A DNA stretch of 33,467 nucleotides. Origin: Candidatus Magasanikiibacteriota bacterium (GTDB taxonomy: Bacteria > Patescibacteriota > Patescibacteriia > Magasanikbacterales > GWA2-37-8). Shown here piece after piece: positions 29,083 through 33,467 of this stretch. How positions within the stretch are numbered: position 1 is the first letter of the stretch; each line of letters begins with the position of its first letter. The position numbers and the translations under genes are program-made. The notes under the pieces are model-generated. The model saw only the letters and a list, made by a program, of their open reading frames with translations, was not told the origin of the DNA and searched no databases. Where the stretch lies: assembly GCA_023246725.1 (NCBI GenBank), contig JAHFHV010000005.1, positions 1-33,467 on the forward strand, read 5' to 3'.

Positions 29083-29949
29083 CCAGCCAATCAAATCACT
29101 ATACCAATGGACAATCTGGCTCCCCCAAAACAGCGCCACGAGTGTACCAACCGACAGAAACGTCCCAAAGGGAATTTCGGAACGCATCCCCTTCTTTTTA
29201 AAAATGAGGAGTGGTAAAGCGACCACTGCTCCTAAAATATAACTAATAAACAGCGCCGCCAAAATATTCGGCCAACCAAGGAGCGCGCCCATAAGTACCC
29301 CCAGGCGCACATCCCCACCGCCAATCCAACGGCCCTTAGAGACAATATATTGCAACAGAAAAAACCCGCTGCCCACCGCCATGCCCAAGAGTAGGCTATA
29401 AGCACTAAGCCCTAAGAAAAAATAATTAATAATTAAAGCCACAACCGCGCCAGCCCAAACTAAATTAGATACAATTAAATAATATTTTAAATCGTACACA
29501 AATATTACCGTAAGCAAAGCAAAGAAAAACAAATCACGAAAAATTTCCGCTGGAATAATAATCGAATGATGAAAATCATACCACGCCAAAAAAATAAATC
29601 CGAGCCCCGTCGCAAGCTCAACAAAAAAATAATCCCGCGGAATAGATTTCTTGCAGGTCTTGCATTTGCCCCAAAGCACTATAAAACTAACTAGTGGAAT
29701 ATTCTCAAACCACGCCAGCTTCCGACCGCAATGGACGCAGACACTTCGTCGAGCCAACACCCCCCTGCCCCCCTGCGACCTTTTCGACAAGCTCAAGGTC
29801 GCCTCGAGCGAACTGAGAGGCGCGGGGGGATTCGACGAAACCCCGTAGATTCGCCACATCCATGAATTCAAATAACTGCCCAGTGCAGTTCCCAAAATCA
29901 TAATCAACGCATACCCAAACAAAGGTGGCAAGGAGAAGTTTAAAATCAT
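29080..29949 (-). CDS. Prepilin peptidase / N-methyltransferase (PilD/GspO)
   Basis: This membrane enzyme cuts pilin leaders and methylates the new N-terminus. The N-terminal cytoplasmic zinc loop has CVHCGRKLAW and CKTCKK. The aspartic protease motif GGGDVRLGVLMGALLG is seen near residue 210, with a second Asp in VIFVYDLKYYLI near 148. Several membrane segments follow. An in-frame repeat (29757-29838) adds about 27 residues just before RRSVCVHC. Together with pilin and pilM in this window it supports a type IV pilus. Confidence 0.94.
   Translation of the reverse strand: MILNFSLPPLFGYALIMILGTALGSYLNSWMWRIYGVSSNPPAPLSSLEATLSLSKRSQGGRGVLARRSVCVHCGRKLAWFENIPLVSFIVLWGKCKTCKKSIPRDYFFVELATGLGFIFLAWYDFHHSIIIPAEIFRDLFFFALLTVIFVYDLKYYLIVSNLVWAGAVVALIINYFFLGLSAYSLLLGMAVGSGFFLLQYIVSKGRWIGGGDVRLGVLMGALLGWPNILAALFISYILGAVVALPLLIFKKKGMRSEIPFGTFLSVGTLVALFWGSQIVHWYSDLIGW
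29757..29838. repeat. CCCCCTGC...TTTTCGACAAGCTCAAGG repeat in gspO
   Basis: The stretch contains TTCGACAAGCTCAAGGTCGCC and CTCGAGCGAACTGAG with a C-rich left and G-rich right end (CACCCCCCTG, CGGGGGG). It is read in frame, giving the extra residues PAPLSSLEATLSLSKRSQGG. Confidence 0.8.
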
Positions 29950-29955
29950 AACAAA

Positions 29956-30047
29956 CAGTTATTAGTTATTGGTAATTAGTTATTAGTACGACCGGCCACA
30001 ATCACTACCAATAACCAGTAACTACTAACCAATAACGGTAGGTAAAC
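29956..30047. repeat. Intergenic word-repeat hairpin, TTATTAGTTATTGGTAATTA
   Basis: The left arm iterates AGTTATTAGTTATTGGTA words and the right arm ACCAATAACCAGTAACTACTAACCAATAACG. It separates gspO from the pilin. Confidence 0.8.
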
Positions 30048-30064
30048 AGATTATATCACAAAAT

Positions 30065-30094
30065 AAAAAAGAACACCCCCGAAAGAGGATGTTC
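30065..30094 (-). terminator. Rho-independent terminator of the pilin gene
   Basis: On the minus strand GAACAUCCUC-UUUC-GGGGGUGUUC forms a 10-bp stem including two U-G pairs, followed by a U-run (A-run at 30065-30070). Confidence 0.88.
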
Positions 30095-30106
30095 AATTTA
30101 AAAACT

Positions 30107-30541
30107 TCATTTTCCAATCCCCGTTGGCGTTACTTTAATTGGGCCGGTTAGCCCGTTCACATTGCTCTCTAAGCTCGCGGTAATGGTGTACGTATTGGCT
30201 CCTTTGGTATACACGTAATTGGCGTTTGGGCTCTCCGGGTCAGCCGGAATATTTGGCATGTACGAATTAGCGCACCCGCTTGCCTGCCAGCCTTGGTCAT
30301 TTAAACAGGCCGCGCTGCCCCCTCCCAAAACTACGCTATTGCCAGATGGATAGTCGGTTTTATCGCTATAATATAACTCCAAGGCGCTTTGAAATTGTTT
30401 TAAATCGGATAACCGCTTGGCATCGCGCGCTTTTTGTTTGGCCGAACCCAAAGCCACCACCGCAAGCGTTGACAAAAGTCCAATGATCGCAATCACGACT
30501 AAAAGTTCAATAAGGGTAAAGCCATTTTTTTTCATATTCAT
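30107..30541 (-). CDS. Type IV pilin-like protein
   Basis: The leader MNMKKNG is followed by FTLIELLVVIAIIGLLSTLAVVAL, the pilin N-terminal helix with Glu at position 5 of the mature protein. The peptidase of 29080-29949 would cut after the Gly. The C-terminal region DQGWQASGCANSYMPNIPADPES resembles bacterial pseudopilins and major pilins. Length 144. M3 is an equally possible start (both give a short basic leader). Confidence 0.94.
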   Translation of the reverse strand: MNMKKNGFTLIELLVVIAIIGLLSTLAVVALGSAKQKARDAKRLSDLKQFQSALELYYSDKTDYPSGNSVVLGGGSAACLNDQGWQASGCANSYMPNIPADPESPNANYVYTKGANTYTITASLESNVNGLTGPIKVTPTGIGK

Positions 30542-30544
30542 GAT

Positions 30545-30659
30545 AATTTACGAGATAAATGCCAGCGAAACCTGCTCCTGCCTCCTCCTTTGCAAAGGAG
30601 GAGCGGCGACGCATCCCTCTCCTTCGCAAAGGAGAGGGTAGGGAGAGGTCTCGTAAATT
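30545..30659. repeat. Repeat with 11-bp perfect terminal inverted repeats
   Basis: The ends AATTTACGAGA and TCTCGTAAATT are exact inverse complements. Between them are GAAACCTGCTCC...CCTCCTCCTTTGCAAAGGAGGAG and CCCTCTCCTTCGCAAAGGAGAGGG, then GGGAGAGGTCTCG. This is the same family as in ligA and near the Wzz-like gene. It lies between the pilin and the response regulator. Confidence 0.88.
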
Positions 30660-30665
30660 CAAATT

Positions 30666-31049
30666 TTATAAATGCAAAACCGCGCGCACTTTTTCCACAA
30701 CTTCCGATGGTTTAAAATGCGCTTTAATTAAATAATCCACCGCCCCCGCCTGCAATCCCTTTTCCACGTCATCCTTTTGCCCTAGATTGGTTAAGAGTAT
30801 CACCGGAATTTTTTTAGTGGCGGCTTCGGCTTTTAGTTTCGCGAGTACGCCAAAACCATCTAGCTTAGGGAGTAAAATATCCAAAAGCACAATGTCGGGT
30901 TTTTTCTTTTTGGCGTCTTGCCAGCCTTTTTCGCCGTCACCAGCCACGCTTACCTTAAAACCTTCCATTTCAAACTTTTTCTGATAGATTCCCGCCAAAA
31001 ATGTGTCGTCCTCAACGAGGAGTACGTGAATTTGATTTTTTTCTGCCAT
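30666..31049 (-). CDS. CheY-like response regulator, single domain
   Basis: The 127-residue protein has the phosphate site: acidic Glu13-Asp14-Asp15, phosphoacceptor Asp57 in VLLDILLP, Thr87 and Lys109. There is no output domain, so it may signal by protein binding. Its position next to pilus genes suggests a link to pilus movement, but this is inference. The histidine kinase is not in view. Confidence 0.95.
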   Translation of the reverse strand: MAEKNQIHVLLVEDDTFLAGIYQKKFEMEGFKVSVAGDGEKGWQDAKKKKPDIVLLDILLPKLDGFGVLAKLKAEAATKKIPVILLTNLGQKDDVEKGLQAGAVDYLIKAHFKPSEVVEKVRAVLHL

Positions 31050-31055
31050 ATAAAT

Positions 31056-31145
31056 ATCAGTTTATAAAGTTATCAAGTTGAAAGTTAAAATGCCACGTTT
31101 ACCTCTTTATAAACCTTATAACTTTACAAACTTTTAACTCCTACA
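31056..31145. repeat. Intergenic word-repeat hairpin, TTTATAAAGTTATCAAGTTG
   Basis: The left arm (TTTATAAAGTTATCAAGTTGAAAGTTAAAA) is roughly matched by the right arm (TTTATAAACCTTATAACTTTACAAACTTTTAAC). It separates pilM from the response regulator. Confidence 0.7.
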
Positions 31146-32348
31146 CTATACCATATTCCTAAGCGTAAGGCCAATGGCTACCGCCATCCGTGGGCCAATG
31201 GAGCGGAGCAGTGGCTTGAGCCGCTCCTGGTACACCACCCGCCCCCACGGGTCGCCAATGTAACATTTTATTTTAAATTTGTCGGCCATCGCATCGGTTA
31301 AATATGGCAAATGCGCCGCGCCGCCGGTAAACACAATCTTTTCCGGTCGTTTTTGCTCGTTGCCGCTTTGGCGCAAATACAAATCAAAACTAAATTCAAT
31401 TTCTTTGGCAATCGGGTCAATAATGCCGTTAAACAAATCAATAAATTTTTCGCGCGGTAGACCGAGGGTGCCGTTAGAAAGAAAAAAACTATCAAACAAA
31501 TCACGTTTCATTTGTTCAATCAAGGTCTCCTCTACCCCTAAAATGCGTTTAAGAATTTGGTTAATGCGGCTGCCGCCCATTTCTATGCTGTGATGCGTAA
31601 TCGGGACGGCGCGATCAATAATAAAAAAGTTCGTGCGCTCGGCGCCAATGTCCACCAGCATGGTTACGGCCATGTCGCGGCCAATCAGAGAACGCGACAG
31701 CGCCATGGACTCCGGCTCTAAAGAATCCAGTTTTAAGCCGGCGGCCCCAAAAATTTTAGTGTAATAAACGACTAACGCGCGCGGCACGGCGTTAACGAGG
31801 ACGCGCTGGCTTTTATCCCCTTCCAAATGCGGCAGTACTTGATAATCCAAAGCGGTTTCTTCTAAACTATAGGGCAATAATTTTTTAACTTCCGCTTTTA
31901 AAATTTTATCAAACTCATCTTTTTTCACCATTGGAATGGTGACAATGGAATGAAACACGCCCGACACCGGTAAACTTACCACCGCCACTTTTGACACCGT
32001 CTTAGCTTGTTGACACACCTCCTTAATCATGGTGGCGTACTTTTCTATTTTTTGCTGGTCTATTTGCGTAGAGGCAGGCTCGGTTTGATTTGTCCCGACG
32101 GCAGTCGAGGATCCCGCTCGCTGCGGGACCGTCATCTGCGCTGGCGAGAGCTCTCCGCTCGTTTGGCTCCGTAATTCATCCACAGACTTTTCCTGCACCG
32201 CTAAAAGATGATGCACATCCTGCGATTCTGAAGTAAAGCCATAGGTAAACAAAACCGGGCGATTTTTTTCCCGCCTTAATTCCACAATTTTTACACCCCC
32301 TGCCCCTAAATCAACCCCCAGGTAGGATTTTAGTTTGCCAAATAACAT
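31146..32348 (-). CDS. pilM: Type IV pilus assembly protein PilM
   Basis: PilM is an actin-like ATPase of the inner-membrane pilus platform. Seen are SYLGVDLGAGGVKIVELRR, VVSLPVSGVFHSIVTIPMVK, ALDYQVLPHLEG, MLVDIGAERTNFFII and IVFTGGAAHLPYLTDAMADKF, all family features. The frame opens three codons upstream at an ATG that is inside the -10 box, so the ATG at 32348 is chosen, giving 400 residues and probably a leaderless mRNA. An in-frame repeat (32092-32133) adds about 14-18 residues near residue 75-90. Confidence 0.92.
   Translation of the reverse strand: MLFGKLKSYLGVDLGAGGVKIVELRREKNRPVLFTYGFTSESQDVHHLLAVQEKSVDELRSQTSGELSPAQMTVPQRAGSSTAVGTNQTEPASTQIDQQKIEKYATMIKEVCQQAKTVSKVAVVSLPVSGVFHSIVTIPMVKKDEFDKILKAEVKKLLPYSLEETALDYQVLPHLEGDKSQRVLVNAVPRALVVYYTKIFGAAGLKLDSLEPESMALSRSLIGRDMAVTMLVDIGAERTNFFIIDRAVPITHHSIEMGGSRINQILKRILGVEETLIEQMKRDLFDSFFLSNGTLGLPREKFIDLFNGIIDPIAKEIEFSFDLYLRQSGNEQKRPEKIVFTGGAAHLPYLTDAMADKFKIKCYIGDPWGRVVYQERLKPLLRSIGPRMAVAIGLTLRNMV
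32092..32133. repeat. CCCGACGGCAGTCGAGGATC repeat in pilM
   Basis: Same 42-base element as in ligA (26441-26482), differing at two bases, both synonymous in the shared reading frame. It encodes [14 protein letters not shown] in PilM. Confidence 0.93.
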
Positions 32349-32355
32349 ATACACC

Positions 32356-32361
32356 ATTATA
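32356..32361 (-). promoter_or_regulatory. Extended -10 box of pilM
   Basis: On the minus strand TTGCTATAAT contains a TGC extended -10 and TATAAT (32361-32356). The -35 box is weak. The predicted start lies at or within a few bases of the ATG at 32348. Confidence 0.72.
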
Positions 32362-32393
32362 GCAAGAAATCACCTAACATTACAGGAGCACTG

Positions 32394-32422
32394 TTGATAA
32401 GTATAGCCAGATAGGATAGAAT
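32394..32422 (+). promoter_or_regulatory. Promoter of cysS
   Basis: TTGATA, a 17-base spacer and TAGAAT. The start near 32429 leaves a leader of about 115 bases that contains the word-repeat hairpin. Confidence 0.7.
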
Positions 32423-32428
32423 GGTAAT

Positions 32429-32540
32429 GTCAAAATCCAAATGACTAATGTCAAATCAAGTCCAAACTCCAAATGTCAAAATTTTGAATTTTAGATTTTG
32501 AGCTTGTTTTGACATTTGAAATTTGACATTTGTGATTAAC
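32429..32540. repeat. Leader word-repeat hairpin, CAAATGTCAAATC family, copy 2
   Basis: It has the same right-arm words as 4793-4893 (TTTTGAGCTTG, TTTGACATTTGAAATTTG). Here it lies between the promoter and the cysS start, so it would be in the mRNA leader. Confidence 0.8.
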
Positions 32541-32544
32541 ATTT

Positions 32545-33467
32545 ATGCTTCAATTCTACAATACCCTAAAGAGAAAAATTGAGCCGTTCACAGAACCAAA
32601 GAAGAAACAAACTGGCCTCTACACCTGCGGCCCAACCGTATACAACTACGCGCACATTGGTAATTTGAGAACCTATATTTTTGAGGATATTCTTAAACGT
32701 ACGCTTGTATATAACGGTTACAAAGTTAAGCACATCATGAATATAACGGACGTAGGACACTTGACGAGCGATGCCGACGAAGGCGAGGATAAGATGGAAA
32801 AGGGCGCGGCGCGCGAAGGCAAAAGCGCGTGGGAGATTGCTAAATTTTATGAAGCCGCTTTTTTGAACGACCTTAAAGACTTAAACATTTTACCGGCCGA
32901 TAAACTCCCCCGCGCTACCGATCACATTAAAGAACAAATAAAACTGGTAGAGACGCTTGAGAAAAAAGGTTTTACCTATAAAACTTCTGACGGAGTGTAT
33001 TTTGATACATCTAAACTTTCCAATTACGGAAAATTAGCAAACTTAAAAAACCAATCACTCAACGCTGGCTCACGAGTAGAGATGCGCGAAAAAAAACATC
33101 CTACTGACTTCGCACTGTGGAAGATGAGCCACCCAAAGGGGGCTCACCTCGAGCAAGCGAAGCGCGTCGAGAGGCAAATGGAATGGCTTAGCCCCTGGGG
33201 CGTGGGTTTTCCGGGCTGGCATTTAGAATGCTCGGCCATGAGTGTTAAATATCTGGGCCAGCCGTTTGATATTCACACCGGCGGCATTGATCACATCCCC
33301 GTGCATCACACCAACGAAATTGCCCAAAGCGAAGCGGCCACGGGCAAAGAGCTGGCGAAAGTTTGGATGCACGGAGAATTTTTGGTCATTCCAGGTGGTG
33401 ACAAAATGGCTAAATCCGCAGACAACTTTATCACTCTCCAGGCTCTTAAAGACAAAGGCATCTCCCC
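32545..33467 (+). CDS. cysS: Cysteinyl-tRNA synthetase, 5' part
   Basis: The gene runs off the right edge. The class I HIGH site is HIGN at 37-40 in [19 protein letters not shown], with Cys28 as a zinc ligand. [10 protein letters not shown] near residue 225 holds another zinc ligand, and KMAKS near residue 286 is the KMSKS loop. It attaches Cys to tRNA-Cys. In the linker after DFALWKMS an extra stretch (about residues 198-209) interrupts the usual KRQMEW-type sequence and derives from a palindromic repeat. The start has no Shine-Dalgarno sequence. Confidence 0.96.
   Translation, partial: MLQFYNTLKRKIEPFTEPKKKQTGLYTCGPTVYNYAHIGNLRTYIFEDILKRTLVYNGYKVKHIMNITDVGHLTSDADEGEDKMEKGAAREGKSAWEIAKFYEAAFLNDLKDLNILPADKLPRATDHIKEQIKLVETLEKKGFTYKTSDGVYFDTSKLSNYGKLANLKNQSLNAGSRVEMREKKHPTDFALWKMSHPKGAHLEQAKRVERQMEWLSPWGVGFPGWHLECSAMSVKYLGQPFDIHTGGIDHIPVHHTNEIAQSEAATGKELAKVWMHGEFLVIPGGDKMAKSADNFITLQALKDKGIS
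33126..33175. repeat. Palindromic repeat in cysS, in frame
   Basis: GAGCC...GGCTC and CTCGAGCAAGCGAAGCGCGTCGAG lie side by side; the protein reads [11 protein letters not shown] between conserved segments. The sequence style matches the CTCGAG/GTCGAG repeats in gspO. Confidence 0.65.

Overview
The window reads as chromosomal sequence of a small-genome bacterium, most likely a member of the Candidate Phyla Radiation (Patescibacteria). That placement is inference from gene content and style: standard genetic code, compact genes, a type IV pilus set (pilM, a pilin, a prepilin peptidase), a LysW-like carrier protein, a family GHL15-like glycosidase, an asparaginase reduced to its N-terminal domain, and SD-less (Shine-Dalgarno-less), AT-rich gene starts. 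No rRNA or other phylogenetic marker is present that would settle the phylum.

Layout. 1-6.1 kb: cell-wall genes on the plus strand (partial NlpC/P60 peptidase, mraY, an acyltransferase-like gene, a Nudix hydrolase, an mpl-type Mur ligase), then a LysW-like protein divergent from a PLP enzyme. 6.2-12.1 kb: minus-strand surface-polysaccharide cluster (glycosyltransferase, O-antigen ligase/polymerase, second glycosyltransferase, secreted GHL15-like/FG-GAP protein). 12.2-12.8 kb: a strong promoter and two small plus-strand genes. 13-17.8 kb: a strikingly GC-rich block with two large cysteine-rich secreted proteins of myxobacterial style. 17.8-18.5 kb: an intergenic region with hairpins, two copies of one repeat and a candidate minus-strand pseudoknot RNA. 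18.4-21.1 kb: Wzz-like, degenerate HtrA/PDZ and membrane proteins. 21.2-24 kb: translation block (smpB, ssrA, infC, rpmI, rplT), a candidate small RNA and tRNA-Asp. 24-33.5 kb: M23 lipoprotein, short asparaginase, a second GC-rich mini-block with two tiny membrane proteins, ligA, a nucleotidyltransferase, pilus genes and the start of cysS.

Three themes run through the window. First, palindromic repeats of several families sit in frame inside many host genes (NlpC/P60, the acyltransferase-like gene, mpl, the PLP enzyme, ligA three times, gspO, pilM, cysS), and others supply or touch stop codons. The same 14-residue peptide, [14 protein letters not shown], occurs in LigA and PilM because of one such repeat. 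Second, the gaps between host genes are mostly imperfect inverted repeats whose arms are made of iterated short words. Third, the GC-rich blocks differ from the rest in composition, in having clear Shine-Dalgarno sequences, and in being flanked by hairpins, which suggests horizontal transfer (or, less likely, assembly chimerism).

Two candidate non-coding RNAs deserve attention: a plus-strand hairpin RNA with a perfect promoter and a CCCCCUCCUU apical loop (23.73-23.82 kb), and a minus-strand RNA with a pseudoknot that overlaps its own terminator (18.08-18.21 kb).
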